DNA of 64,000 nt, from contig MJGA01000002.1 of assembly GCA_001910725.1 (NCBI GenBank), positions 744,001 to 808,000 on the forward strand, written 5' to 3'. The DNA is from Phanerodontia chrysosporium. Its lineage: Eukaryota > Basidiomycota > Agaricomycetes > Polyporales > Phanerochaetaceae. This document shows, piece by piece, positions 44,286-56,678 of this stretch. Each line of letters starts with the position of its first letter. Position 1 is the stretch's first letter. The notes below the pieces were generated by a model. The model was not told the DNA's origin and did no database searches. It saw only the letters and a list, made by a program, of their open reading frames with translations. Made by a program: the position numbers and the translations under genes.

Positions 44286-46567
44286 ATGGAGCTCACAACA
44301 AACAACGCTTGGCGGATTTACGCTCTGGGCGCGGGCGCCATGAAGCCGTACCTCCCCCAGATATTTGAGAGGCTCAAGGTCCCCGTAGCTGACGGCATCT
44401 GGGTTGAGACATATGTTGTAAGAACCGCTTTGATTACGCGTCATACTCACCCTGATAATTTTCTCTGGAAGGAACAAATGAGCAGAATGTTTTCACAAAG
44501 TCTCGAACGTTCAGGCTCCCTGTCCGGCTGGGATGCTGTCATGAAGGCTTGCGTCGAGGCGGGCGTGTTCGAAACTATGTTTTCCCTCGTGCAACATCCC
44601 CGCGGCGACCTGGAAACCGCGGTTGTCAGTGCGATAGATTGTCTTCACCACCTTGTGACGAAGGCCAACACCTCCGAGCGGCTAAATCTGCTTGAGCGTG
44701 CTGTGAGCTGCGACGCTCTGAATATCTGTCTCCGTGTACGTTTCTGTTTCCATGCGACGACAAAGACGCGTGAACATTATTGAACAATTTGGCAGATTCT
44801 ACATCACCACGAGCTATGTATGCACAGATACTCTGCGGGCCGAATGTTACGGACGCTGTGCTCAGACCTAGGCTATGGCACTAAACTTAGCCCCGCCGTA
44901 ACTGCCGCGACTATCGAGACGCTTTGTCGGTATGTCCTGAACGAGACAGAGAGTTACTCTCTTGAACTCAAGGATCCCGACAAAGCATGGCAAGCATACC
45001 GAATGACTCAGCACGCAGCGGTGCGATCGTTCAATGTAGACTCCAATGGTCCTGATGCTGACAACCTACAACAAGTATACACCCGAGATGGCCTCGAAGT
45101 ACGGCATGCGGTGGTTTGGACTCACTCAGGAGCTATGCCTCTGGACTATACATAGTCTCATTTGCTGCCTGCCTCCCTTGACGCGAAAGCACGTTTTCGA
45201 GATCGTCCAAAGTCGTCCAATTATTCTGGACCTCCTCCTTGACATCGCAATGGTGCCACGGCCTGTCTGGTACCCGGAGACAACTGCAGATCAAATAGGT
45301 ACTGAATACTCATATGTTTGGTGCTCATATCCTGTGTTGACTTTTCGTCGTTACAGCGGCAGAGATCCTTGCATTGATGCTCCAGCTGCCCCTGAACACG
45401 GTACCAGGCTTAGACATCCCGCTTGAAGGAGAACTGAAAGCGTCTTTCGACGAAGAGTGGACAGCCTCCATCGCTACAGCGGATCTTTTCTTGGAGAGAC
45501 CTCAATGGTTGCCGAAAATACTCAGAATATGGAAAAGATTGGACAAAGAACGTTATTCGGAATTGCAAGAGTAGGTGTGGATCAGTATAAGGTTGAATGC
45601 TGTGTGCTCATTCTGCGAACAGTCTACTGGCCCGGGTGCGCCCAGAGTGGTATGGAGTAGAACCGGACTATGAGACAATGACTGCCATCTACGAGTATCG
45701 AGGTGATTTGCTCGTACAGTCACAATTTTGTGGTGCTAACGATGCATATGACATGTAGGACACATGCGTGTCGACCTTCTGTCGATTATCACTACACTCA
45801 CGTTCGCCGATATCGACGATGTCGACCTCATATCGCTTCTACGGATCGCTTACGAGGCGACAAAGAAAGCTGCCCCCAAGTCCAGAGACGCCGATCCATC
45901 GTACAACTCCAAGGAAGATGTTATCTACAACAAGCTCGAGTGGTCGGTCAGCGTCTTCCGTGTGCCGATGGCTGTCGCCAATGTTGAAGAACCGGGGGTG
46001 ACTATCGACGGCATCGGCCAGATCCCAGCACCCGCGGTGTCCGCACCCATTGCATTACTGCGGCTCCTCACGCTATTGGCGCAGCGGGGCTTGCTCGCGC
46101 GGGCTTCGACTTGGAAAGCGCTGCCCGAAGGCACGGTGGACGGCACACACCTTGTGCATGTGCAGCAGATCCTGAGCGACGACGTGATCGGGCGCACACT
46201 GACGGTGCTCGCGAAGCGCGTCGTGGTGCAGCGCGAGAAGGGCCGCGAGCACGTGCGCACTGCACCCTACACGGCGCGCAGCGACTACCGCCAGACGGCC
46301 CAGCTTGCCGCGGGGCTCCTCGCGTTCGACGAGGCAACACACGGCCGCTGGGCCCCCGCCGTCGTCGGCATGCGCAAAGAGCTGGTGCTCTGCCTCGGGA
46401 ACGCCGCAGAAATGTCAAATCGCCTGCGCGACTACAAGGCGGCGGTCACCTTCGCGGTTGCGGCGGAGGACATAGCGGCGCGGGCATCTCGCAACGAGGG
46501 CATCACTGCTGATATACGGGAGAAGAATCTGCGGCGACTAGAGCTGGCAAGAGCTAATCTCACATGA
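44286..46567 (+). CDS. ARM/TPR-like helical protein of unknown function, copy B
   Basis: Paralogue of 23728-26082 over its whole length. Exon 1 44286-44417 (PYLPQIFERL...ETYVV), then exons carrying GWDAVMKACVEAGVF, HRYSAGRMLRTLCSDL, YGMRWFGLTQELCLW, MVPRPVWYPETTADQI, RPQWLPKILRIWKRLD, EWYGVEPDYETMTAIYEY and a long last exon from 45764 with ISAPIALLRLL-like, ELVLCLGNAAEMS and EKNLRRLELAR segments. Introns of 50-65 nt join each block in frame. All-helical; ARM/HEAT-like middle and a TPR-like end. Function unknown. I infer a scaffold role, and the repeated neighbourhood with a caspase-like gene suggests, but does not show, a shared pathway. No frame breaks found. Confidence 0.85.
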
Positions 46568-46617
46568 TGCTCACAAGGAGACGACTCCCTGTCGAGCCGA
46601 GGGTACATTCATCACGA

Positions 46618-49380
46618 TCACCTGCGGTTTCTACTCTGCCCCTGTCTAGCATCAGGTCCTGCTGCTGCACTTCTCCGCATCTCCTCCTCGTCTAGCCCTG
46701 CCTCGGCCAAGATCTTCTCCACCTCTTCGAGAATTGGCTTGTACGACGCTGTACAAATCGCTTTAGATATGCTCCTCTATCTTGTAACATATAATACTCA
46801 CTGTATCTTTCCTGTGCGAGCGAAAAGCCGTCTCGACGAAGCATCTTGCCGCGATTGTCACTCGACTGATGCGCCTTCTGCGCCCAATATTCGCGTGAGC
46901 GCGCGTAGAACATAGCAAGCGTCTCGCCAGGCAGGGGTGTGCTGATGACGTCTTCCGCTGACCGCGCCTGGTCTTTCGAGACACCCATGAATGCTGTTGC
47001 CTGAGCGCGGATCGAGTCCTAGGGAAATCGGTCATTGAAAACCGACATACACGTCTGCACGGAAGACCCACAGAATCGGGCTTCTCTGCAGCAGCCTCCG
47101 GCTCTCTCTCGTCCGCGCTGTCATCCTCCAGCACCTTGGTCGGTGAACCGGCTGCCGACCTTTCATCACGGTCACCTTCATCCTCGCTACTACTGTCCGA
47201 GTTATCTGAGTCGCTTCCCTCGTCGCTACTACTCTCGGGCTCGTCCTTCGGGATGACGACATCGGTCGGCTTGAGACACACGTAGCGCTCGAGCTTGTCG
47301 AGCTGGAGAAGGTGGAAGTCATCGAGCGTGTACTCCCGCGAACCGCGCTCGAAGATGCCTCCATATCTGTGTTGACGCGAACCGTCAGGCGGCTGTGTAA
47401 GTGTTCAAGGCGTGTGCACGTACATGTAGAGGTTATTACGGAGGACGGCCAGCATAGCATTGTACCGCGGCAGGGGTATCGTCTTGTCCGGGTCGTCTGC
47501 ATCTGGACCTTCGCCGCCTGGCGACTCGCCAGCAGGAGGAGCAGACGATGGCAAGGGCTGTGCTTTCTCCTGCTGCTGTAGCTGCTTCGCCTTGAGCCAT
47601 GGTTTCTCCTCCTATACGAAGAATGTTAGGCCGTTTGTTGTATGGGCGGGAGAAGATGCTTGCCTCTTCGGAATGATACTCATCTGGATCCCGCTCTTCG
47701 TCGGGCTCTATTTGCTTGGGAGCCGGCGTAGGCGCGGCAGCGGCTTGCACCTTCTTCTTCTTCGCAGTGCCCTTCTGTTTCGGCCGCTTTAAGGCCATGG
47801 AAATCCAGCGACCGTTCCCAGCGATCTGATATCCATAAAGGTCATTGTGGAACACACTTTCGAGCGTCTCCTCGTTCGTATCCTCGTCTGTGACCCCGCC
47901 AAAGAGGATACCAGTGTTCCTCGCCTGCCAAAGAGCCATGGTACACCCGGAACGGATAGACGGCGCGTAGGCCGTAGAAGGGCGTTTACGCTTCTCCCAT
48001 TTCATGATGGGCATGTTGAACGTGGATGACTTGGAGTTTGCCTTCGCGTCTTCCTCGGTCGGCAGGCTCATTCTACAAACGACACACCCTTGTGTAGCAG
48101 ATGGACTAGCGCAGGTGAGAATACGTACTAACCTCAGGAACCACGTATCATCGAGCATGACACCGACAGGTCGCTTGCCCTTGTGATACTGTTTACAATA
48201 CCCGCCATGCAAAAGGATGCCCTCAGGGGTAGGTAGGAATGAGAAACCACTTCTCGGCCTAGAATGTATCGTCAGTAACGTGACTGCTGCGAGTGAACTC
48301 GGGGCCGAACATACGAGGGCTGCCGTTCATTCTCCTTGAACTCTGCCTGCTTCCACTTATACTCCTGGGTGTCGAATAGCCACAGGTCGTTGAGGTAATT
48401 CGCTGTGCTGGAAGTCAATTCTCGCGAACTACATAGGCTAATCTGGAAACGCACTTCTAATACCAGGATCGTAAAACCCGCCAAAGAGCACTATGTAGTG
48501 CTTCCACATGGCCATCCTAGGCACCTACCGGTGAGCCAGTGTATCTACAGTGCAGCATATAACTACTCACCGGTGCCCTGAACGGGCTGAGGGCATGACC
48601 TTGGTCTCGATTCTGTCCCAGGAGTGTGTTTGGATGTCGAAGCACCAGAAATCGCGGTAGTGGTGGAAGGTCGTCTGGTGGAGACTCGAGAACTCTCCGC
48701 CTGTCACGCCGAAGTAACCTGAGAACCTTGCCTCACTGCGAGGGGAGGAAGAGGCGCACCAAATAGGAATAGCTTTCCACCAGCGGCAGGGGAGGCGACC
48801 ACAGCATGGGCTGAACGAGGACCAGGGCAGGTAGGCGACACAAACTTGCGCCATTCGTCCTAGTTTACAGGTTATCAGGTTGCTCGGCTTTACCATCAGA
48901 GTAAAGTGCCTCACCTTGTCAGGTGAATACCGGAAGACGTCATTATAGAAATACTGTAGCCGTTGCTCATCACCAAAGTATTCCGGTGAAGAAGGATAAC
49001 GAGACGCACGGCTTTCCCATCGTCGCTGAAGAACTCCCCTCCAATGCACCAAAGATGGTTTCCGACCGGACAAGGGGTCAGAGTGGCGTTCGCTCGTCGA
49101 CTGGGCGGTCCTTCCACAAGTTCTTCTGTGACTTTGTGCTTGTCCTCCCAGTCTCTTCGCATCTACTGCACGTATAGTAAAACATATGGACATGACAGCA
49201 ATACAGCGACATGCTCACCTTGTCCAGAATCGCCTCCAAGTCCTGCTCATCGTCGCTTTCCTTATCCTTGCGCTTTTCGTTCTTCTTCTGTTCCTTGCGC
49301 TCGATTTTCTTCTCAATTCTTGCCTTCTTGGCGGCCTTCGCTGCAGCCTTGGAGGTTTGCCCTGCTTTTTTCTTCGCCAT
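46618..49380 (-). CDS. Kelch-repeat protein, KLHDC4/Kel3-like
   Basis: Conserved eukaryotic Kelch protein. The start MAKKKAGQTSKAAAKAAKKARIEKK-type basic region is followed by a Kelch propeller: LTPCPVGNHLWCIGGEFF, YFYNDVFRYSPDK, AGGKLFLFGG, FHHYRDFWCFDI, HYIVLFGGFYD, NDLWLFDTQEYKWKQ, GILLHGGYCKQY, GILFGGVTDEDTNEETLE, NAMLAVLRNNLYIYGG and LDDFHLLQLDKLERY. An acidic low-complexity stretch follows (SSSEDEGDRDE) and then a conserved C-terminal YWAQKAHQ region ending in EEVEKILAEAGLDEEEMR. This order is that of human KLHDC4 and yeast Kel3. About ten short introns. Possibly cytoplasmic/nucleolar; the molecular role is poorly known. Confidence 0.92.
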
Positions 49381-49653
49381 GTCTGCCGCGGTTGTCTCTG
49401 CTCGCCGAGCAAGGGGGAAGGGCGGGCCGAAATTCACTGAATATTGCGATCAATAATTGTAAGGGTCCGCCTATGATCGGATCTGAGATCTACTCGCTGC
49501 TTGTTGTATTGCATCGACCATGTCATCGAACCTACAGTACTACCATCGGACGCTCCCTCGGCTCCCTCACCCTTTTGCTTCTTTCCATACCGCCACACAC
49601 CCTCGCAGGGCTGTGCGAGTGAACCAGTGAACCTCTGAAGACGCACCTGCGAC
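49381..49653. promoter_or_regulatory. Shared divergent promoter region
   Basis: 273 bp separate the ATG codons of the KLHDC4-like gene (-) and RCE1 (+). Both are housekeeping genes, so a bidirectional promoter is likely. No TATA was seen. Confidence 0.5.
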
Positions 49654-50881
49654 ATGCCCGTCGTAGACCATATCCCCGCGCTGTCCACCTGGCATGCGCA
49701 CGCTCTCGCGTTTGTCATCGGCGGTTCCTACGTCGGCTCGCTCTATGTCTCCCAGAACACACGGTTGACATATCAGTCTGAGGACGCGGTAGCCCAGGCC
49801 AAGGAGCGCGTGCGACGCAGGGACGACCCCGACGTCATCCGGGCGCGCCTCACCGCCGTCTCGGTGAGCACGATACTCTCGTGTGTCCTCGTGTGCTGCC
49901 TGGTATACATGAAGTTCGATGGCCGGTTCAAAGTGAGGCTCGACGTGATGTACGCCCTTTTCTGAAACTAACGTACCCTTCAGTCAGATGCCTTTTCTGT
50001 GGCAGCCGAGCTGCTGGGGTTCCGTGGGCTCCGTGGCGTGTTACTGCCCTGCTTCATCGCCCCCGTGCTCTACGCAGGACCCTTGTACGTCTCATATCTG
50101 TCAGAATCTTTGCTGCCATGGCAGCCATTCTGGGGCATCCAAAACATCTTGCCATCCGGGGAGCACGAAAGCGCAGTGCTACAAGCAATCCGCAACTATG
50201 TAGCCGTACGTCTCGTAGTTGCGCTAAACGTCGCCTGTAATCAATGCTGCTCTACTAGGCTCCTATTACAGAGGAATTAGCATTCAGGGCATGCATACTT
50301 GCCGTGTACGGCATGGCCGGCTCGTCTAGGAATAAGATGATCTTTCTGAGTCCGCTGTGGTTCGGAATCGGTACGCCTAGCTCTGTTACGTTCAAGGACA
50401 TGCTTGTCGACCTATTCCTCAGCTCACGTTCATCACGGATGGGATGCATATACGCGATTAGGACGTACAACTGCAGCTGCCCAGCAAGCAGTCATCTCCG
50501 TCGGTAAGCAGGCACATGTCGAAGATTGCATAGAATATGATTAACCGTGCTTGCGGCAGTCTTTCAAACCGCCTACACAACGCTGTTCGGATTCCACTGC
50601 GCGTTCCTCTTCCTGCGTACGGGATCGTTGCTACCACCCATAGCTTCTCATGTCTTCTGCAACATCATGGGGCTACCTGACGTGGGCGACGCCATCACAC
50701 GTTTCCCTCATAGAAAAATTCGTAAGTAGGCTTCCGAAACCTACGATCCCGGCGCTCCGCTAATGCCTTCGTTGAATATCTAGTCATCATCGTGACCCAC
50801 TTGCTGGGTATCGCTGGCTACATGTACACTCTAAAGACGTGGACGAGTGGAACAGACAGTCTGTACTGGCCGTCGTCGTAA
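49654..50881 (+). CDS. RCE1: CAAX prenyl protease 2 (Rce1)
   Basis: ER membrane glutamate protease that removes -AAX from prenylated proteins such as Ras and a-factor. Six exons: 49654-49932, 49984-50205, 50259-50370, 50423-50503, 50560-50721 and 50784-50881, 317 residues. Catalytic elements: EELAFR (E172/E173, R177) at the start of exon 3, HVHHGWD (His206/209) and SHVFCNIMG near the C-terminus. Hydrophobic spans include [34 protein letters not shown] and [10 protein letters not shown]. This is the usual Rce1 length and order. All splice junctions keep the frame. I am confident of the call. Confidence 0.95.
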
Positions 50882-51443
50882 ATATTCCTATGTGATAAAA
50901 TGGGAATGCACAGTCATCCGTGTATCTACATCATGCATCATGCCATACCCTCTACAATAATTCAACACTTTTTAAGCTACAAACTTCGCAAGCTTAGGCC
51001 TGAGGCAGAAGCGATGCCACGTAGACGCGCGTCCGACGGTCATGCCACGCGCGTGATCGCGACGGCACAGCACTTTCGCGCGCGCGGCTCTACTTTGACC
51101 GTCATGATTCTTGACAGAGGCGAGTTCCACTCACGGAGCACTGGAACCCGGGGTGTCATACTAAGCCCAACATCTCTTGTTTCTGGCGCACAGATCCCTT
51201 CAGCGACAGCCCGCCGCAGTCTCCGAGCGAGTCTGTCCTCCCCGAGTGAGGACTCTGCTGGTGTGGCTCCGTGACATCCAGCTCATGCATCGACACACGG
51301 CAGCTATGCGTCTGAGCTCACCGCGCGGTCCAGCACGTTCGGGCCCCAGGCCCAGCGCACCTCGAGCCCGCGCCCACCCAGGTATGTACTCTGCTGTCAA
51401 AGGGATACGAGCACGGCGATTGACGCGCGGCGTGCCCAGTTAC
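50882..51443. other. Intergenic
   Basis: RCE1 3' region and upstream region of the DUF6593 gene. No other feature. Confidence 0.4.
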
Positions 51444-52177
51444 ATGCCCCCGCGCCGCCCGCCCCAGCCGATCACGTACACGTTCATGTCCTGGAACGCG
51501 AGCCTCATGCTGCTGATGCCGCCCGTGAGCGTCGGCGACCGAACACCCGTCGCGAACATCGCCGTCACGCTGAATCTAAACCCGTTCGCGCCGCTCGCGT
51601 ATGTCACGACCGTGCGCCGCGGGGGCACGACCGACGGCGCCCTCGTTGGCGAGTTCGAGTCAGTGCCTGTGTCGCTTTGTGGGGAAATGACGCGTGCTTA
51701 CGGCAACTGACAGGATCGCAGTCTCGCACAGCCGCGCAACCGTAAAGATGGGGAACCGTTGGGAGCGCGTCGCATCTGTGCTTAGCCAGCGACTGAACAC
51801 GGTACGACATTCCTCCACCTGATGCAGACATGGTGACGTCCTAATATCGATTTTGGTGATAACCCAGCGACACTGGCGGTGGCGCCTGAGCGGAATCGAG
51901 TTCTTCTGGGATTGCACCAAGAAGCTCGACGACGGCTCCCCAATGTGCATTGTATGTTCCCTTTCCCCTTTCCGCTTGTCATACGTCGCTCAGCCACAAT
52001 GCTCAGTGCCTCGACAGCCGGGGCTCGCAACTCGCATCCTTCGTACCGCCCCCGATAGATGCCTCACCGCCGCTCCCAGATGCGACTCTGACGGTCTTCC
52101 CGGATGGGCACGAGTACTTTGACCACATCCTCATTTCGTCGTTGATAGTAGAACGAAAACTGACGCTGTCATTCTGA
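51444..52177 (+). CDS. DUF6593-like protein, copy B
   Basis: Exon 1 51444-51658 (ITYTFMSWNASLML...LVGEFE), then exons reading IAVSHSRATVKMGNRWERV, RHWRWRLSGIEFFWD and a final CLDSRGSQLASFVPPP...FPDGHEYFDHILISSLIVERK. Intron positions match copy A (28285-29026). The middle Trp-rich block (WRWRL...FFWD) is typical of the domain. Function unknown. The start lies at a Met after Pro-rich upstream sequence; another ATG further upstream is possible. Confidence 0.75.
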
Positions 52178-53564
52178 CATGGACTCATATATAGATAACA
52201 TTGTCGGCATCTTCTCACTATATACTTTGCACTGGGCTCGTGATGGCGTACTGCGAATGCGTCTGTGAGATTGATTTCGGTCTCCAAATCCATGTTACGG
52301 CAGCTGGTGCTAGATGTCAACGGCCGCCTCCCTGAATCAAACGCGGTACGGAACCCGATTACGAGAGGTCATTACCGTTCCAGAAGAATCTGATTTTACC
52401 CACAGGCGAGCACGGCGTGGTTTTGGAACTCCCAAGTATCAGCATGTGCATAACGCTAAACGCCGCCCCACCTATGAAGCCCCTGGCCTGCGTCGTGCTT
52501 GTGGAGGGCATCTGGGTCCTGACCAGCCCACTTGAACAGCCGTACAGCCCACCAGTCCAGTCAAGACGATCACTACGTCATACGACATAGGTGGCATGGG
52601 GACTACGCCTGAACATTGGGAGATGTTCTGTGAATGTTCGGGGATATGGGGCAAGCGTCAGGGAGCGACCTGCAACTTTCTGGGGACTTGCGTACCATGA
52701 CTGAGCCTCATCCACCTAGCGATCGTATGCTGGGATACTGACACTCTGAGGCATGCCAAATACCACGGAGGCCTCGGCACCGGATCTTTGACCATGCCGC
52801 CGTGCATTGCATCTAGAGCTATCATGGACCACATCCGGCCGCAGCGATCGAGGCCCTGAACGCGCCACAGTCAGTGGCTGTGGAGTGATCATGCATGGGC
52901 ACAGGCAACTATAACTGCGCGCCAGGGATAACTGTGCGCGATCTGGGCTCGGAAGTCGGGCTGCGAGGACGCCGTTGGCAGCTGCGGGTCGCGCAGGGAT
53001 GGGGAGAAGATTTGCACACATTCGGAAGCGTCAATGAATGCTATGCTGGCCAGCTGGAAATCCAACGAAGTATGCCCCGAGTGCGGGAGATGAAAACAAA
53101 AGGGGATGGTGGTGGACAAGGCAAGGAGGTCAGCTGGAGACAGAGACGGCTGGTAGCATCGTGTTGCTATTGTGCAGCGCCAGGGTCCAGGAGGAGAGCA
53201 GTGTGCGACGAGAAGGGAGAGAACAAGGGATGGGACGACCGTCAACGAGCCTCGGCATGTTCCGTGTTTCCCAAAATGGCGCCTCGAGCAACGTTTATCT
53301 TGAGCGCGGAAGGAGGACTCGAGGCGACTCCGAGCACCCGCCACGCCACGCAGGGCGTGCACCCTTCATCTCCTCTCAAGCTCCTCATATATACCCTCCA
53401 CCCGCATAGCCTGCCCATTAATTCATCCCGTCGATCTCATATCCACCTAGCACCTTCCCGCGCTTTCTCGCCGGACACTACATATAAACACCCTCAATCT
53501 ACCCCTTGTCTCCCTGTCTCTCTTAGATCCTCCTCCTCTTTGGACTTTTACAGCACACTCTACC
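52178..53564. other. Intergenic; TATA-like box of the next gene near 53481
   Basis: No gene supported. CATATAAAC at about 53481-53489 lies ~80 bases upstream of the next ATG and is the likely TATA box. Open frames (52895-53611, 53038-53409) overlap this promoter and are not called. Confidence 0.4.
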
Positions 53565-54356
53565 ATGACAGAATACGACTGGTCGCCCGAAGCCTGGGAG
53601 CGTCACCTTGAACAGCAGCAGCGTGTGTCCAACTGGGTCACCGAGCAGAATGCTCGTCTGCCCCAGTACCAGTACTCCAAGTACCGTGCAAGCTCTGTGG
53701 CACCCTCGCACAACACCCACTCCTCTCACCAGCCCTCATCGCACACTCGCCACAGGAGTCGATCGTCCTCGACCACGAGTCCAACATCCTCGACACCAAC
53801 CAAAGCGCGCCCAAGCCGGCCTGATCACAAGCGATCGCTCACAGAGCCAATGCACGAGGCGTACACCACCTCGCATCGTTCCTCCCGCTCTCGCACCCGA
53901 CAGACCTCGCCACCACCAGCATACCAGCAGCCGACGTCGCCGACGTACGTCTCGCATGCCTATGCACCACAGGCTACCTCCTACCCCCATCATAGCAAAC
54001 GCAGCGGGGACTACCGTACTCAAACCTATACATACGATGCCGCGACAGGACAGATTGTCCTGCCGCCGCCGAGAGCGGGTGAGAAATATATCATCGTACC
54101 ACCGGCAGACAGGCAGCTCGTGGTTGTGGTGAGTTTCCTAGTCTCCTAACCATTGAAAACGCTGACTAAAATTATTCCACAGAATAACGACCCATATACA
54201 ATTGTACAACATGGCTCGCGCAGCAGCAGCAATACGTCCTCGTCGAAGAACCAGCCGCTGCTGAAGCGCCTCTTCTCGGGCCTCAGCCCGTCGAGGAGCG
54301 GCCACAACACGAAGCTCAGCAGGCGCAGTGCCAGCCGCGACGGCCGGGTCTACTGA
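53565..54356 (+). CDS. Disordered protein with basic C-terminal exon, copy 1
   Basis: Two exons (53565-54128 and 54183-54356), 245 residues. Starts MTEYDWSPEAWERHLEQQQR, continues as Ser/Thr/Pro/His-rich disorder, then a short hydrophobic strand (EKYIIVPPADRQLVVV) directly before the intron, and a basic end in exon 2 (QPLLKRLFSGLSPSRSG). The same plan with a phase-0 intron at the same place is seen in 62525-63994 (TYYVLPTPGQKVQII, then FFQRMFHIPK). A paralogous pair of unknown function, family not recognised. Confidence 0.78.
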
Positions 54357-54977
54357 TCTTCTGCTTATCGCACGCTTCTCAGAGCCCGCCTGCCCTCGCC
54401 AAAACGCCGCCGAAGCGCTCTCAGCCGCCGCGCCCATAGAACCCACTCGGCTGCGCAACACGATGTTGCCCTGCCCAGATGGACGTGCGCCGCTGCACTC
54501 CCTCTCCGCTGCCCAAGCACACTTACGCCCACGCTCCTTTGCATGAATGCGCCCTGGCGAGCCGCCGCCAGCGGCCGCGCCCACGCTGCGCCACACCTGT
54601 TCCGCGCGGCCCACACGTTGCTTCACGCCCCTCTCATGCCCCGGCAGATGCGCCGGGTGCTGCACCAGACTCTCACGCCGTATACGCGCTTGCCGGCTCG
54701 GGCGCCACGACCCATTTTACGTCCTCTAACTCACGCATACAATCGCATATACGCTCGCCTATACACTACACGCCTACTCGCTTGGCTCATGTCTCGGGGA
54801 TTACTCACAATTTGAAGCTCGGATCTGCATACAAATTTCGGTGTAGAACATACATAGTCACTCTTGCATTGGGTTTTACGTTTACATGTTACGACGGCCG
54901 ATGGGAATACCCACAGTAATAGATATACCTTGCGCTCCGCACACATTCGGCCGTCGCGCCCCTGACGTCTGCGCTGT
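54357..54977. other. Intergenic, convergent 3' ends
   Basis: Short frames such as 54479-54919 (+) are GC-biased shadows. No gene supported. Confidence 0.4.
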
Positions 54978-55798
54978 TCACTCGTAGCAGATCGGGTCCG
55001 TCTGGCCAGGGTAACAGTACGAGTCGCTGACGCAGTACTGTCCGTAGAACTGATCAGCGGAAACGCATACAGGGAAGGTGGCGGGGCACATACGTCCTGG
55101 CCGACGACGAGGTCATCGCACGCTTCGTCGACGTCGTCGTTGAGCTGCACGAACTCGTCGACGGTGATCTGCCACGTCGCGGCGAGGTCGTTGCACGTCG
55201 TCTCCGTCGCGGGCTGCCAGACCGTGCACGTCGGCGTGTATGCTGCGCCGGGCGATCCGCGCGAGCAGGAAGTACATATCGCAGGGCAGACGTCATATAC
55301 ACGGGCGTCCAGGTCCAGGAGCAGCGGGTTGCAGGTCAGGTGCAGGGGTAGCCGGAGAATGTTCAGCTAAATGTCGGAACAGGAAAGAATGGGAGGCGTA
55401 CAGCGCATGCAGACTTCGTGCACATCCATCGGCGGGCCGCCTGGTGCGCAAAAACAAGGTTAGACGCAAATCGCTCAGGGGCGGCTGTGGCAGGAACTGA
55501 CAGTCGTGCAGGTCGGGGTTCAGCGCCATGAGCTGCTCTGTGTAAGGCCGGACCACGCCTCGATAGTAGCACAGGAGTCAGTGGGCCTACAGACGGTGAG
55601 CCATGATTCATCGGGTTGGGGATATTGCCTTACTTCGCGTTGTAAATCTCTGTAAAGGTCAGGATCAGCGTCCGCTTTGAGGACAAGTTGACACGATGAC
55701 GCACCGACACACATCGACCTTGGGCCAGATGCCATGATGAGCGCGACTCCGAAGGCAGCGGCGAAGGCAGCAGTGGCGGCGACAGCGAAGGTACGCAT
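54978..55798 (-). CDS. Secreted LysM-like protein
   Basis: Signal peptide (MRTFAVAATAAFAAAFGVAL), then a first LysM-like unit with DSCATIEAW and EQLMALNPDLHDC, a Cys-containing linker (YDVCPAICTSC), a second LysM unit (CTVWQPATETTCNDLAATWQITVDEFVQLNDDV) and a short Cys-rich tail after the intron near 55090 (FYGQYCVSDSYCYPGQT). LysM modules bind chitin-type glycans; secreted fungal LysM proteins can shield chitin. This role is inference. A frame change near 55548 between the two halves of unit 1 needs one missing base or an unrecognised intron. The middle exon boundaries are uncertain. TATA-like element at 55873-55880. Confidence 0.75.
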
Positions 55799-56678
55799 GT
55801 TTGTATGACCTGTAAGATGCTCTAAGCTCGACGAACGAGAGAACTGACGACCTCACCAGAGATCAGAGACAGTTTTATATGCCTCGCAGGCGCGCCTCGG
55901 AACGCCAGCACGATTATCCACAGGCCTCTGTGATCCATGTCCCTCGAAGATTAGCCAGACTATCAGCGTGCGCCGTCCCAGGAGGGCAACACTTTCTACA
56001 CGCTTACCCTGATCTGCCGCCTGCTCACCCTGCGGCGGCGTGCGCTTCGTCCTCAGGACCTGAACATGTGTCCCCGCATTTCCCGAGCGCTGATTAGCAA
56101 TGTACTTGCTCCTACCATCCGCGCAGCCCAATTTCTCCCTGTCTCTATTGCAGAATACGCCTGACGGAGGCTTGAGGAATGTTCGTACATAAGGCGCCAA
56201 GATGGCTCACGGCGAAACGTACCGGAAAGCCTTGCCGTTTGTGTAGAGTGCATGAGGATGCCCCGACATTTCCAGAGAGGTGCGTCCTCGTCAGAAGATT
56301 CCATACATCGCAATCACATTGACCCCGCCCGGACCCGAAGCCGATGGCTCTTGAAGGGATGATGGATGCAGGGCGGGCACAGAAATTGAGGGCGGACACC
56401 CGGGTAATGCAGAGAGCTAAGGCATCTGTGGCATAAATTTTCCAGCATACTGGTATTGCCGCGGTGGGCCGTAGTCAGGACTGTAGGAGCACATGGTAGT
56501 GATCGTGGTTGAAGATGAACGACTAGAGTTGCCCAATACGGAGGTCAGTGACACGCTTCGCTTCGGTGATCGCGGACGCACGTGGGCGCCACGTGTGGCC
56601 CATTACACTTTCCGTGCGCTAAGTCTTCGATAACCTCTTGCACACCCCTGCCCTCCCCATCCTCAGTACCACTTAAAC
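55799..56678. other. Intergenic, divergent promoters
   Basis: Between the LysM gene (-) and the basic-protein gene (+). A TATAAAA-type element for the LysM gene lies at 55873-55880 on the minus strand. No other gene. Confidence 0.4.

Noticed and set aside
46068..46512. Long open frames antisense to, and in other frames of, ARM/TPR copy B
   Set aside because: Shadow frames of a GC-rich exon; the real frame aligns to copy A.
20454..46567. Left and right caspase + ARM/TPR pairs as one large inverted duplication
   Set aside because: Gene order along transcription differs (ARM then caspase on the left, caspase then ARM on the right) and the acyltransferase has no partner on the right.
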